Counted from the first letter of the stretch, positions 42,929 through 63,337 are shown. The stretch: 64,000 bases of DNA from Xestospongia bergquistia (GCA_963965975.1 OZ014411.1:2093001-2157000), one strand, 5' to 3'. Notes: a model not told the origin generated them from the sequence alone. Made by a program: numbers and translations.

Positions 42929-45188
42929 ATTGTATTAATTCCATTCATCTTTGTCTCTTATTTATTAGTGATTCTTTCTTTCATTCAACTGTGATGTGTA
43001 TGATTCTTTTAATTAACTTAGTTTCTCACAAACATTTCTTCTCTACTTGTCTTCCGTCTACTGTCTCTAGATTTCTCTTTTTTCATCTCTTTTCTTAAAC
43101 ATATTTCTGTCTCTCATTGCTTTCTTTATCTATCTGTTAGTCACTATAATAACAACGAGGGATTTAGACTTATAATGTACGATATGTATGTACATAATTC
43201 GACATGCAAACGGCAGACAGTTTATAATATTATTCATTTAATAGGCGTGGATCTAATTAATTAAGCTACGTGTTGAAAGATGTCATCAAGTTCTAAGGTA
43301 TATTGTCTTATACGTGACTGTAAGAAGACATGTACTAACTCAACTGTACTAACTGATCATCTCCTCAACAATCACTGTTCCTCAAAAGAAGGAATTCTTC
43401 ATTGTCCTCTCTGTCATCACGTGACTAGTACTGATCGTAACATTATGACTTATCATATCCGTTCTCATCACACTGGTGACAAACCCTATCACTGTCCAGA
43501 CTGTAAGTGTACATTTAGTCTAGAAGCTAATCTCAACACACATTGTCGTGTACGTCATCAAACACAAAGTGTAACAACTACATCAAGTTATTCTACTTGT
43601 GCTGTGTCCAATTCTAAAAGTACTACATGTGGAAAAAAGTTCTCATATCATAGTCATTTGTTGTGTCATCATCATACTCATACTGGAGAAAAACCCTTTA
43701 TATGTAAGGACTGTGGGAAAGGGTTTGCTAACTCTAGTAATCTTACTAAACATTATTGTATTCACACTGGAAAGAAACCCTATATATGTAAGGACTGTGG
43801 GAAAGGTTTTGCTCGTTGTGATGTTCTTTATTCTCATCATCATATTCACACTGGAGAGAGACCCTATATATGTAAGGACTGTGGGAAAGGATTTGCTCAG
43901 TCTGGTAATCTTATTCAACATTCTTATATTCACACTGGAGAGAGACCCTATATATGTAAGGACTGTGGGAAAGGGTTTGCTCAGTCTAGTAATCTTAATA
44001 AACATTCTCGTATTCACACTGGAAAGAGACCCTATATATGTAAGGACTGTGGGAAAGGTTTCATTTCCTCTTGTGATTTGACCAAACATTCTCGTATTCA
44101 TAGTGGAGATAAACCCTTTATATGTAAGGACTGTGGGAAAGGATTTGCTCAGTCTAATGATCTTATTAAACATTCTCGTATTCATACTGGAGATAAACCC
44201 TTTATATGTAAGGACTGTGGGAAAGGATTTGCTCAGTCTAGTGATCTTATTAAACATTCTCGTATTCACACTGGAGAGAGACCCTATGTATGTAAGGACT
44301 GTGGGAAAGATTTCATTTCCTCTGGTAATTTGACCAAACATTCTCGTATTCATACTGGAGATAAACCCTTTATATGTACAGACTGTGGGAAAGGATTTTC
44401 TCAATCTGGTAATCTTATTAAACATTCTCTTATTCATACTAGAGAGAGACCCTATTTGTAGTCATCTTACTAGACCTTTGTGTGTCCATAATTAGGTGTA
44501 ACTGTACACTTCAAGTTAACACTCACTAATCATCATTTATCCATTAATACAATATCTATCCATTGTTATATGTTACATCATATCTATTTACTATGTTATT
44601 ATAATAGATATTATTATTGAGTATAGTTGAACTAATCTTATCTGAAGTAGAGGACTTTCTAGTTTATATATAAATCATAATAATGTATATACTATTCTAT
44701 TCAAGAGACTAACATCATTATAGGTTTTAACATTGTGTTGTTAACTCAAATATACAACTTGTAGCAATCTTCACTCATGTAAATAATTAAAGGTTATTCC
44801 AGTCCAGATTTATATGGGAATTACATATTTATGATAGAGGATACTGAGTTATTTAAATCCTAACTTTTAGATGTACAAAATTTACCATAAGTGTGTATTT
44901 ACTGTTTAATTCACTTAGTCTCTCACAAACCTTTCTTCTCCACTTGTCTTCATTCTACTGTCTCTAGATTACTTCTCTTTTTCTCTGTCTATATCTTGCA
45001 AGCTTAAGTCTTTCATCTCTTTTTTTAAACATCTTTCTGCTTCTCTTCGTGTAGTCTTCTCATTGCTTACTCTATCTATCTGTAAGTCACAATAATAACA
45101 ACATGGGATTTAGACTTCTAATGTACGATTATGAATGTACATAAATTGACAGGTAGTTTTCTTAAAAAATTCATTTAATAGACAAAAC
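42929..45188 (+). repeat. 2.26-kb ZNF cassette inside the transporter pseudogene
   Basis: Contains a ZNF leader without LINE insertion (42935-43279), ZNF-K, the common 3' flank (44462-44590) and the inverted counterpart of 5640-6260 (44590-45180). It is bounded by transporter sequence on both sides, with residues about 287-400 of the transporter present on both flanks. Confidence 0.8.
43280..44461 (+). CDS. ZNF-K, 393-residue C2H2 zinc-finger protein
   Basis: MSSSSKVYC start, RERPYL end. Fingers 1-3 as in the main cluster. Finger 4 has lost its first cysteine (STTCGKKFSYHSHL). Nine canonical fingers follow, with helices NSSNLTK, RCDVLYS, QSGNLIQ, QSSNLNK, SSCDLTK, QSNDLIK, QSSDLIK, SSGNLTK and QSGNLIK. 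The RCDVLYS finger matches the site of the frameshift in ZNF-A, making ZNF-K its closest intact relative. It lies about 18 kb from the cluster. Confidence 0.9.
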   Translation: MSSSSKVYCLIRDCKKTCTNSTVLTDHLLNNHCSSKEGILHCPLCHHVTSTDRNIMTYHIRSHHTGDKPYHCPDCKCTFSLEANLNTHCRVRHQTQSVTTTSSYSTCAVSNSKSTTCGKKFSYHSHLLCHHHTHTGEKPFICKDCGKGFANSSNLTKHYCIHTGKKPYICKDCGKGFARCDVLYSHHHIHTGERPYICKDCGKGFAQSGNLIQHSYIHTGERPYICKDCGKGFAQSSNLNKHSRIHTGKRPYICKDCGKGFISSCDLTKHSRIHSGDKPFICKDCGKGFAQSNDLIKHSRIHTGDKPFICKDCGKGFAQSSDLIKHSRIHTGERPYVCKDCGKDFISSGNLTKHSRIHTGDKPFICTDCGKGFSQSGNLIKHSLIHTRERPYL

Positions 45189-46387
45189 AGCATAAACAAC
45201 TCCAGACATAATTCTGGGGATAATAACTGCTTTGTATGAAGTGATATTTAAATTAAAACTGTCTTTACAAGCCATCATCACACACAAGATAGTATAATAT
45301 AGGCAATCAAGCAATAGTAAGTCCTAGACCAATTTTCCTGAGGATACTAGGAACAAATTTATGAAAACATGGATATATCAAAAACTGGTAAAGAAGAATG
45401 AGAACTAGAGCTACTAAAAAAATTAATGAATCATTGTTGACAAAATATATTAAAACAAATTGTGATGTTTTGATCTGAAGGGGGAAAATATTCTCTGCAT
45501 TTTCAATTAAATCAGAAAGATCCACTATAGAAATTAATAAGGGAATTAATCTTAAAACTGTTTTAACATCCTCTACCTGTTCCTCTGAGAAAGGTCCACC
45601 ATATTTTTGCTAACCTAAGTCTAAACGTGAAGGATAGTCTTCCTCCCAGTATGTTAAAGCACTAAGATTTCTTGGATACTTGTTTTTTCTTGCATATTTT
45701 AATACTTGACCAATGACCTTGACTGGATTGACAATGTCTGAAGTAGTATCAAGCCAATGTTTAAAGAGATAGTTAGTTATTAATACAGCAGATACAGCGA
45801 TACCTGACACGACATAAAAGACTGGCAAAAATTGTTCAATCATATATCGTCCAATTTTGACAATGATATAAGATAAAGGTAAGCATACAGTATGCCAATA
45901 GATAATAGCACTTAGCTCATCAGCTGATGCTCTGATTACTTGATCAAGACTGAATTGAACTATATTGGAGAAAAAACAGCATATGCCAATCAATTCCAGT
46001 AAAAAAATTATACCCAAGACTATCAAGAATAGAGTGTCATTCACCAGAAAATATGTCATACCAATAATTCCCAAGCCACAAATTATCCAAGACAAAAAGT
46101 GAGAATTGTACACTAGTAATAATAGTTTTATATCTACCTGTCTTTATATCAGCAAGTAAACCAAACAGTGGAAATGAAAGATATATCAGACAATATCCTA
46201 TACCATTAATAATGTACTGACTTTGATGAAGTTCAATATGTCTATTGAGGTAGATAATTACACCAACATATCGTAGTAAATTGATATGGACAAGCATCAA
46301 AGAATCCCAGAGAATAAGAAGTATCACTGATTTAGAACTAATAAATTGGACCCTTTTTTTAGAACCAATCAGATTAAGTGCCTTCAT
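45189..46387 (-). pseudogene. N-terminal part of the second POT-like transporter
   Basis: ATG 46387 (MKALNLIGSKKR) to residue about 400. A small indel near 46095 shifts the frame. TAG at 45610-45612 replaces the lysine after LDLG, and another stop lies at about 45307. Homology ends at 45189 inside the sequence corresponding to IMSGIVYAC, next to the ZNF cassette. Confidence 0.85.
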
Positions 46388-46483
46388 GATCAATAGAATG
46401 ATGAAATTGAAAGTCAATTGATTTCCTGACAGTATTTTTAATTGTTATTTTAATAAATTTAAGTACACACATTAGTCACAATC

Positions 46484-46534
46484 AACAATTTTAGAAAGAA
46501 TAGTTGAAGTTGAACTATTCTTTCTAAAATTGTT
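46484..46534. repeat. Perfect 22-bp inverted repeat with 7-nt loop
   Basis: Arms AACAATTTTAGAAAGAATAG… at 46484-46505 and its exact complement at 46513-46534, around GAAGTTG. The duplicate site at 36185 has only the left arm, so the right arm arose locally in this copy. Confidence 0.85.
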
Positions 46535-46739
46535 AATAGTACTACATCTACATCTATATTAGAAAGTAGATATTCACTAGTTAGTCTGTTAATCGATCTA
46601 TAATTATCTCAATTTATCAATTATAAATAGATAGGTAACTAAATAGAATAGCATATTCTGTATGTAACTATACATAGACAAGATTATGTCATCATTGAAG
46701 AACACAAGCATCTATATAAGTAAAAATAACATATAATAC

Positions 46740-46993
46740 GTGACCTGATTTGCAATAAAATACCACTTCCGGCAAAACATTTGTGATGTGATTTATGAAA
46801 AGGACTACTGTTAAAACATCTCAAAAAACAATTTTGTATACATAGAGCTACTATATACACACAACTATTCATGATAACTATATATATATATATACAAAAC
46901 TGCATTTTTGAGGTGTTTTAACAGCAATTCTTTTTCATAAATCACATCACAAATGTTTTCTCAGAAGTGGTCCCTTATTGCAAATCAGTTCAC
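46740..46993. mobile_element. Foldback MITE, copy 3
   Basis: Same ends and flanks as 36472-36721 with a few substitutions and an expanded TATATA centre. It is carried by the segmental duplication rather than an independent insertion. Confidence 0.75.
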
Positions 46994-47751
46994 TTATGTA
47001 TAGTTATGATGCAATAACAGAGTAGGCTATAGATAGGCTTGTATATTGAAAACCAAAAATAAAATTAAAAAAAAATTAAAAATTATGTGAAATAAGGGAC
47101 AGTCAAATAAATAGGGCATCATTAAGAAATGAAACAGAATAACATGACATTATTAGCAATAAAGCTAAAACTGCATTGGAAGTCAACTTCTCCCCCAAAA
47201 AATAAATTCTAGATAGAACGCTGACCATTGTTACAGTAGAAACATTACTATAGTAACAGTAGAAACATTAGCAATAATTTTCATAATAGTTGCTAAATCA
47301 ACGTTATTATATATAAGTACATAAGAGTCTCTTAACAATATTGAATGCAGTACAATCAGCAGAAACAATTGTTACACAACAGCCACAAAGTAGAATCTCA
47401 TTATTAGTATTAACTTATTTTTAATCGTGTTATAATTTGATTATTAAATTAGAAGTACTATTATTGAATTACAATAAACAACACCAATTATAACATATCT
47501 TACATATACTTTTCTACAAACAAATAATTTTATTTTTTTACACAAAATAAAATTGCAATAAATGTTATATTATAAAATGAATAGAAAATGCAATATTTGT
47601 GCATTTAAATTTCAACTAAAATTGAATTAAAGAAGATACACAATAACAATGACATCATTTTGTGCTACAACTTTTAGAAGTGCATACAATAATCACTTGA
47701 TCATATAGTAATAATTAGATGAAATTTAAGGGGTATCATCACTGTTAACAC
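46994..47751. other. Intergenic stretch before the orphan membrane gene 3' end
   Basis: 46994-47155 completes the segmental duplication; after that the sequence is unique. A TTTATT (AATAAA on the minus strand) at about 47529-47534 could be the polyadenylation signal of the minus-strand gene ending at 47752. Nothing else seen. Confidence 0.4.
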
Positions 47752-50700
47752 TTAATGAGCACGAATATCTTTACGTCCATTAACTTGTAATAGTTTCTGC
47801 ATATCCCATACAACAGACAGTTTACTTTCCTATAAAAATAAAAGGAGCATAAATTAAAAGCTTCATAATTATATACGTAATTATTTACATACTTTGGTTT
47901 GATAAATTGAAGTCTTTTAGTATATGTGATGCTTAAAATATTGCATAAAATTACTAGCTATTTCTAAATATAAAATTATGATACCAGAAAGTAAAAAAAT
48001 ATGATATTCCTAATATCTATAATTCTAATTTATAAATAAAAATAGAATTGTACATCCAAATATGGTATTACAAAGGCCAAATCTATTGTCCAAACTACTA
48101 CACATTCTAACTGCTCCTAGACCACACCCCCAACTTGTAACAATTACTACTAAGCTTTAAACTTTAGAAAGATTTGAGGAGGATCTAGGAACAATATCCA
48201 AAAAATAAAATAAATTGGAAAAAAGAAAGGGATGTTTGTTCTTGTATGGTATCTGTCATTCTAAATGACATATATCTTACTTGAGACATAAGGTGAGTTA
48301 GTAGTGATAGTACATTACCTGTTCTACTCTGAGGTATTGACTTCTTACAAAGAATAGGAATGTCACAAGAGAGAATGCTCCGAGTAATTGAAAAAAATCA
48401 TAAACAGTGAATATACGACCAAAACAATCAATATCTGCACAGAAATTAAAATTCTTGTAATATTATAGAAAGAAGAAACTATAATTAAAATACTAATAAA
48501 TATTAGTGTTAATAGTTACAATTACAGTACTATACTATACAGTACACATATATGTACATATACCTGCTCTATATTAAAAAAATTATTATAATATATTATC
48601 TCCTTAGTAGGGTACATCTAGTATTATAGATGTACTTGTAGATGTATTTATGACAATATCACAATTATAATATAGTATGATAACAGTCTCTCTTTAGTAT
48701 AGTAGGCATACAAAAGCAAGAACTACCATTAAGCTTACGTTTCACACGAGGTGCTTGTGTTAATACTGAATTAGGAATATCTTCAGCAAGTGATAGAAGT
48801 AGACTTATTATCAGATAGATCTATGAAGTATATAAAAAGGATGGTCATGTGATAATCATGTGATCATGAATTCAAGATTAGGGTAAACCATTTGTGGGAC
48901 AGACTTCTTATATAATATCATGTCATAGTCATGTGACATGTGATAACCACAAATGTATAGGAACAAAATATCCTATATGGTTAATTTTACTATTGTGTAT
49001 GTTACTAAATCAACTATAAATTGACTTAGGTAACTTTAATATACTCAGATTTAATCAGAATTATTAAACTTGTATAAAACACAACTAAAATGAAGTGTAA
49101 ATCTACAGAAAATTATAAAGTTTTAATGTAGTCACTAAATTGTTAAAATTACAAGTGTATTTTTATGTGCATACTTAACAGATATTAAGATATTCTTGTC
49201 CTAACGTATACACATATAGATATACATGTACATGTATATGTAGTACTTACTTTAGCAGCTATAGTAAGTCTTAATGTTTCATGACGTATACACAGAAGAC
49301 ACACACCCATAATCGCCACTCCAACTCTTAATACAATAACAAAAAATAGCCACACCCACACTAATGCAGCTGGAGCCAGTCTATTTGATATTAGACCAGT
49401 GTTACAACTAACAATTAAAATAAATGATTTAAATGGGTGGGGAATTAAATAAGACTAGTAATTATTACTTATTTCCACAGTTATCACATCCATGATCTTT
49501 ATCGACTGCAAAACATATTTCTATGGCAACTAACAACAGTGTTATGAGAGCAGCTAATGTTAATGCTATACCACGAGGCCAGGAGATGAACTGTATGGAG
49601 AGAAACAAACTTTAATTTGAATATCCATGAACATGTATAAGGCAAAGTCATTTATTAAACACAATGTCAGTAGTAGGTTACTTTATTACAGTATAGTCAT
49701 TGAGTATTATTTGTACATTTACAAATAATGTCATGGACATACCAATTTCCATTTTGTTAAGGAAGCACATCTTCTACTAAATGGTGAGTCAACTGATGCA
49801 AATTCTAAAATATATGAATAAATAATTTATAAATAATATTGCTCTAGTGCCAAACACCCCTCAATCCTTCATCCTGCCATTTTGCTTTTGTGTGATCTCA
49901 ACTTCTCTAGTATTGTTATAGCATGCTTAATGCACACAATCAATTGTGTATTAAGGCCAATATTATTATATTAAAGGGCAACAGACACAGTCATGAAGCA
50001 GAGAGTACATAGACAACATTCCAGAAACAAAATGGGTGTTGTCTGCTATGATGGTAATGGAAAGAAAAAGTCTGGTGACAGTATATTGTTAAAATATTAT
50101 CTCTGGAGTAGAGGCATCTTCCAGATAGACTTTCCCATTCAGGTAATAATGCTCAAGCTTCTTTTAAAAGTAGCATCATAGGTCACTTTTGGGTCAAAAA
50201 AATCAAATCATGTGACTATTTCATAGACGGTGTTTATGATCCTTTAATATTTTACATTTAATTAACTAACCTGCTGATCTGAATCTAAATTCATGTTCTA
50301 GAGCACAAAATAAAACTGTTGTCTATATAACAGATAACATACAACTTAATAATAATACAATGAAAGTAATAAATGTTTCTAGTTCATATTGTAACATTAT
50401 TACTATAATAGTAATATTATTATTTTAAATATTCTGCTGTTTTGACGACACTAAAAAGTAATATCAATAAAGTAGTTTACTTTATAAGCAAAATGACTAC
50501 CACCATATAAAACTATACTAACATGTATTAATGTTTACTACTACATGTATTATTAAAAAGCTTACTGTTGCTATTTGTATTATAGTTATGGTCACAAAGC
50601 CTGCTAAATTTAAGTTAGATTGAAGATCAATGTAATGTGTAGTATTTTGACCATCTGTGACATTACTAATGACTGGTAGAAATATCATTAGAATAACACA

Positions 50701-53700
50701 TCTAAAGGAGAGAGAGATGGATACAATATATATCAATACATACATACACTTGGTATATCTTACTTGAATATTACCAGTAACAAGAACAGAATCCAATGTA
50801 AAGAACATGAGGCAACACTGAATACAATTCTACCCAGTACTTCAATACTAAAATAATGAAAAATATGTTAAAATTTAAAAATATTCCTAATAAAACTCTA
50901 CATTTACTGTACATGTACAATATAATATATCACATTAATAAATTGTGCTAATAAATGGGAAGTCAGTTGTTATATATTATAGCGAAGCTCAAAGATTAGA
51001 GTTAATAGTAACCTGCATTATTAATTGAACAGGTAAACATCCACAGAATATGAAACAATTTATTTATTATTATAAATTTGTCTAGCACAAGAAAAAAAAC
51101 AACTGCTCAATGGTTAGTCAAACATACAAATATCTTAAAGGTGATATTGTATGCTACAATAGCTACAAACAGCATTCCTTTTGCCTTAGGCTACTGTGAA
51201 AAGCTTCTAAATCAGATAATGCTTTTGTCGTACATTAACTCTGTCAATTTATAGTCATGAGCTTAAAATGCAAACTTGCAAAAACTTGGAAAATTTTGGA
51301 AATTATAACTGATATCAATCAAAACAAACAATGTACTATTAGTGCTATCAGTGCTATCAGTGCTAATACTATCTTTTAACCAATTATTAGTAGATCTTTA
51401 ATTGCATAATATATAGTAGTAATAAAACTATTAACAAGAAAATAGTTTTGTGTATACTTTCAATGGATACAGTAAATAGCTATAATTTCAATAGTAAATA
51501 GTATGTATTCTGTCCAAACAGATCAACTAAATGAAATCCTTACTTGAAATTATTAGGAATACGAGCCACACCCCTCATTACTAACCTGTTATATAGTGCT
51601 AGTATAATGATGACAAATGTGAGTGCTAATGAGAAGCGTAATAACTGAACAAAGAAAGTAGTTGGTGAGTCTAGAGCATGTTCAAAATGTGACGAATTAC
51701 TCTTCACATAACCTATATAAATATATATACAATACAATTATAATTATCATTATGATAATAAAATTAATAATTTTTAATATTAAATGCATATTGCATACTT
51801 AAAAATACAGCAGAGGTCAAAACATCTGACAACAATAACTTCTGAGTATTTATATATTCATTCAGTATGATGAGTAACAATGTAATATTAATAGATTAAC
51901 TTTAACTTTTACTTATATATTCAATACTATCCTATTTAAAACAATTTATAGCAAATTAACCAAAGGTATGTAATAAATTAAGAAAGCTTTTGTCTTTGAC
52001 ATTTGACAACAAAGTCTGCATGACCTAGTACATCATTAATAAACAATAATAGAGTGTTTACCTTGTTTTATAGTCATATTGCCTTGTAGACAATATGACT
52101 ATCCTGGTTTAAGGCTGAATATATGAATACATTAATACAGGTATATAAGACATACATATATTTACATCAGGGCTGGGTCAATTACATTGTAATTAATGGT
52201 AATTAATTACATTTTTATTGTAATTGTAATTGTATTTGTAATTGAATATTACCATATATCAGTAATTATAATTTAAATTAAATTGATGTGATTGTTATTG
52301 TAATTACATATAATTACACACAATACACTGGTGGGTTTGGTCAGCACTGCTGGGAAAGCCTGTTCAACCTGACTGATGCTCTTTAAGTGATGACACATTG
52401 GAAAAACTCATAACTACCAAATGCAGTAAACTTTAATGTGATGTATGACATTGTATGTAGACATTAAGGTTAATAACATTATTAATAAAATTATCAATCA
52501 ATAATGTAGTTGTACTTGTAATTACAAACAGAATATCAAGGAGTAATTGTAATTGGATTTATAATTGACAGAAAGTAATTGTAATTAATTACATTTAAAT
52601 GTAATTGACCCCAGCTCTGATTTACATATATATGTAATATGTATTGTATTATAATATATGTACATGTAAAATACAAATTGGTTACATTGAAGGTCGTGCA
52701 TGTCTGATTAGATGGTATTATCTAATGAATGAATGAGTGAACATAGATAAGTAAAAGAATGTATTAATGAATGAACACAGCATGTACTAGTACAAGATGT
52801 CACAGGTCACACCCTATATTCAACAACAGTTAAACATGTACATGTAAAATCATGTTATCTTAAGTGTATAATGACTTGTTGTAGATAAAAGGTTATAAAA
52901 AATGATTCATTTGTTGTGTTGATTGTAGCGTTAATTCAAGGGTATTCCCCGTCAATAAACACGTGTCATACAAACATACTTTAGGCTCCTGGAAATTATC
53001 AAGTAATTACAGAAAGTGGTCTTCACTATACCCACAAACAAAGAAGTAGTAAAACTAATCTTTAAAACATGCTCCTTTTTAAATCCACTTTATAACATTT
53101 GATTTTGTCCCATAAAAACAAAATACTTGTACATGTTTGACAATTGCCATGTGTATATAATAAAGAACTAACTACTCCAAAACTGTAAAGAACATTGTGG
53201 TATGATATAATGAATGAAATAAATAAATACTGTACTTTATATAAAATAGTTCCATCAGTAATAATTACCGTAGATTGGGAAACTTTCACGTTACAAAAGT
53301 TTCATGTAAAAAATTAACATGTTAAAAAAATTTCGAACACAAATAGGTGTATACCAAAATTTATTAAACCTAAATTTTGCAACACCACGTAACATATGCA
53401 CTATCTACCTTAAACATTTCAACGTGTAATAATTTTAGTGTAATTAATTTTTCTACATTGTCAAACATTCAAATTTTTTTTAACAACGAAACTTTCCCAA
53501 TCTACGGTACTTTACAAGTTGCCCTATTCATACTAGACACTTGTAAATGCAGCTAGTAGATTATTAGACTAGATAGCATCATGTTAACAATGTCAATGAT
53601 CAAACAGACCTAGTACACTAGTAGACTAGATAGCATCATGTTAACAATGTCAATAATTGAACAGACCTAGTACACTAATAGACTAGTCTTAGTCTAGTCA

Positions 53701-55012
53701 GTCAGACCAAATAGTATCAAGTTAACAATGTCACTGATCGACTATTAGACTATTAGTATAAAGCTAATGATGTCAATGTTACTAATATCTAAGTTTTATG
53801 ACATCATAGAGAATGTTAATATTGCTTTATACCTTATATATATATATATTGTATTTCTCTTGTCAAATTAAACTGACTATTTGATATTAATAAATATTAC
53901 ATAATTAAATGAATCACTAATTTTAACCTATCAAACACCACTTCAGCGTCAATTTACAAAATTTTTCCACTATGATCTAAATATACATGTACAACATGTA
54001 ACAGTTGAATTCATACAAATTATCTACCTATATAAGCAGGATAATATTCATACTAACATAACCATAAAGAGATTTAAACAATATTCCTTGATTTTATTAC
54101 TGTAATTATATTATTAACTCAATAAATATTATTATATATTCATATATAAACACTAAACATAATATGTAAACATATCAAATAATTAAAATGCCTTAAACCA
54201 TTATATAACAACAACAATAACTGTCATAGTAGACTTTGATACACTTTAGAGTATGTGTACATGTACTTCAAAGATGTGATTAGTACATGTAACTCTAAAA
54301 ATAAACATGTCAATATATACATGTATTATCTTGTGAGATATAAAAAGTACCAATAGATCTTAGCACATGTTATTTTGGCTTTGAAACATAAACACATTAG
54401 GTGACAATAGACTGCTACATTAGAAATGTCCACACTATATTTGTATACATAAAGTACAGTGGACCACCTGTGATATTTAGATAACAGCAAATATCTTTGG
54501 AATTACTACAAACTTTTAAAGTCTTAAAAACACAAACAATGTTTCAAAAGAAAGAAAAATAATACAAAGTTAGACTATTCTAGTACATGTTAGTGGTATA
54601 CTCACTACACAATTACTATTCTGACTATTTCAACTACTAAGATATCAACTGATCTACTATCAACTTATATTTAAGGTCATTTCCTATTTGCCTATCTCAT
54701 AGTTATAGTAATAATAGTTTCCTCTGTAAAGAGGTCATATTGCTCTTAATATAGCTGATCTTAAGGCATCCTTGTGGTCATATTCAAGATATTATGACAT
54801 GAACTTATCAAAGAACACCACAATAAATTACTTTAGAGGCTATGCAACTCTTCATACACGCCATTTAACCAATAGGAGATTTATAACCAGGAAATAGTTT
54901 AGTTGAGTTATTGTGACTTACATGGAACTGTAAGATTATGAAAAGAAAACGAAGAGACGTGTTTGCTGTTCCAGAGAGTGAGACAGCTATCGTTCAACAC
55001 GACCATCTCCAT
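47752..55012 (-). CDS. Orphan multi-pass membrane protein, 11 exons, 368 residues
   Basis: Exons in order: 54922-55012, 51586-51712, 50764-50847, 50566-50701, 50271-50322, 49743-49804, 49469-49590, 49251-49407, 48739-48820, 48319-48434, 47752-47829. Every junction is GT-AG, phases match throughout, and the total is 1,107 nt with a single terminal stop. Start ATG 55012 (MEMVVLNDSCL); intron 1 is 3.2 kb, the rest 62-490 bp. The product has about seven hydrophobic segments, for example FVQLLRFSLALTFVIIILAL, WILFLLLVIF, GIALTLAALITLLLVAIEI, VWVWLFFVIVLRVGVAIMG and LLGAFSLVTFLFFV. A short loop has a CDNCGNNC cysteine cluster, an LLLSLAEDIPNSVL motif lies in exon 9, and the C-terminus is basic. I do not recognise the family. 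It is transcribed away from the coiled-coil gene starting at 55190. Confidence 0.85.
52168..52619. mobile_element. hAT-type MITE, 452 bp, with 8-bp target duplication
   Basis: Terminal inverted repeats CAGGGCTGGGTCAATTACAT and (complement) CAGAGCTGGGGTCAATTACA. The interior is GTAATT-rich. It is flanked by exact 8-bp copies of ATTTACAT at 52160-52167 and 52620-52627. CAGGGxTGG-like ends with an 8-bp duplication are characteristic of hAT transposons. No transposase. It lies in intron 1 of the minus-strand membrane gene. Confidence 0.9.
53268..53507. mobile_element. MITE with TA target duplication, 240 bp
   Basis: Terminal inverted repeats CCGTAGATTGGGAAACTTTC and GAAACTTTCCCAATCTACGG (one mismatch) between TA dinucleotides at 53266-53267 and 53508-53509. 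TA duplication suggests mariner-like mobilisation. Non-coding. In intron 1 of the membrane gene. Confidence 0.8.
53567..53740. repeat. Minisatellite, 57-bp units
   Basis: GACTAGATAGCATCATGTTA… recurs at 53567 and 53624. A third degenerate unit with an ATCAAGTTAACAATGTCA core follows near 53710. Located in intron 1 of the membrane gene. Confidence 0.7.
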
Positions 55013-55189
55013 TTAGTTGAATACACACTATGGAGGCAGTCTTATGATGTAAATAGAGAGGGTGTAGCTTCGTTCTAATTAATTAAAATAGTGGGTGGGG
55101 CCTTAAGGTTGTGTAGGCGTGTCACTGACAAAACTGCAAAACCATCCCTTTAGACGAGATTCAAGCAAGTTCTCCAACACTTAAGCACC
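55013..55189. promoter_or_regulatory. Probable bidirectional promoter
   Basis: The 177 bp between the two divergent start codons must hold both 5' UTRs and promoters. It is less AT-rich than its surroundings and contains a GC-box/KLF-like GTGGGTGGGGCC at 55091-55102. No TATA box was recognised at a consistent distance. Shared regulation of the pair is inferred from arrangement. Confidence 0.6.
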
Positions 55190-63000
<7,811 letters not shown>

Positions 63001-63170
63001 CAATATTTACTTGTACATATTCATGATATTCTCACTTCTAATCGTGGACATCTAGTAACAGTAACTAATGTCACTTTAATAATACATTAATTGTAAATTG
63101 ATTGTTGATCCTGAAACGCATGTTATATAAGGCATTTTATATCACTCTCTGTTTCATTGTTGTCACTTAC

Positions 63171-63176
63171 AATAAA
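63171..63176 (+). terminator. Polyadenylation signal AATAAA of the coiled-coil gene
   Basis: Canonical hexamer 171 bp past the stop codon, with no competing hexamer seen between. A 3' end at about 63190-63200 is expected. Confidence 0.6.
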
Positions 63177-63337
63177 ACAATTCATCATTAAACTAAAATC
63201 TTATGTATTAGCTATAAAAAAATATGTTGTGCATCTGAGGGAATATTAATTTGCATGTGTATAATCATATAAATAGTCTAGTATATTCATATTTTGTGAA
63301 TATTTGACATAGTGAAGATAGGTGGCTCCACCTTAAA

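Noticed and set aside
49993..50181. 62-codon plus-strand frame between exons of the membrane gene
   Set aside because: Lies in an intron of the minus-strand gene, with no similarity to anything recognised.
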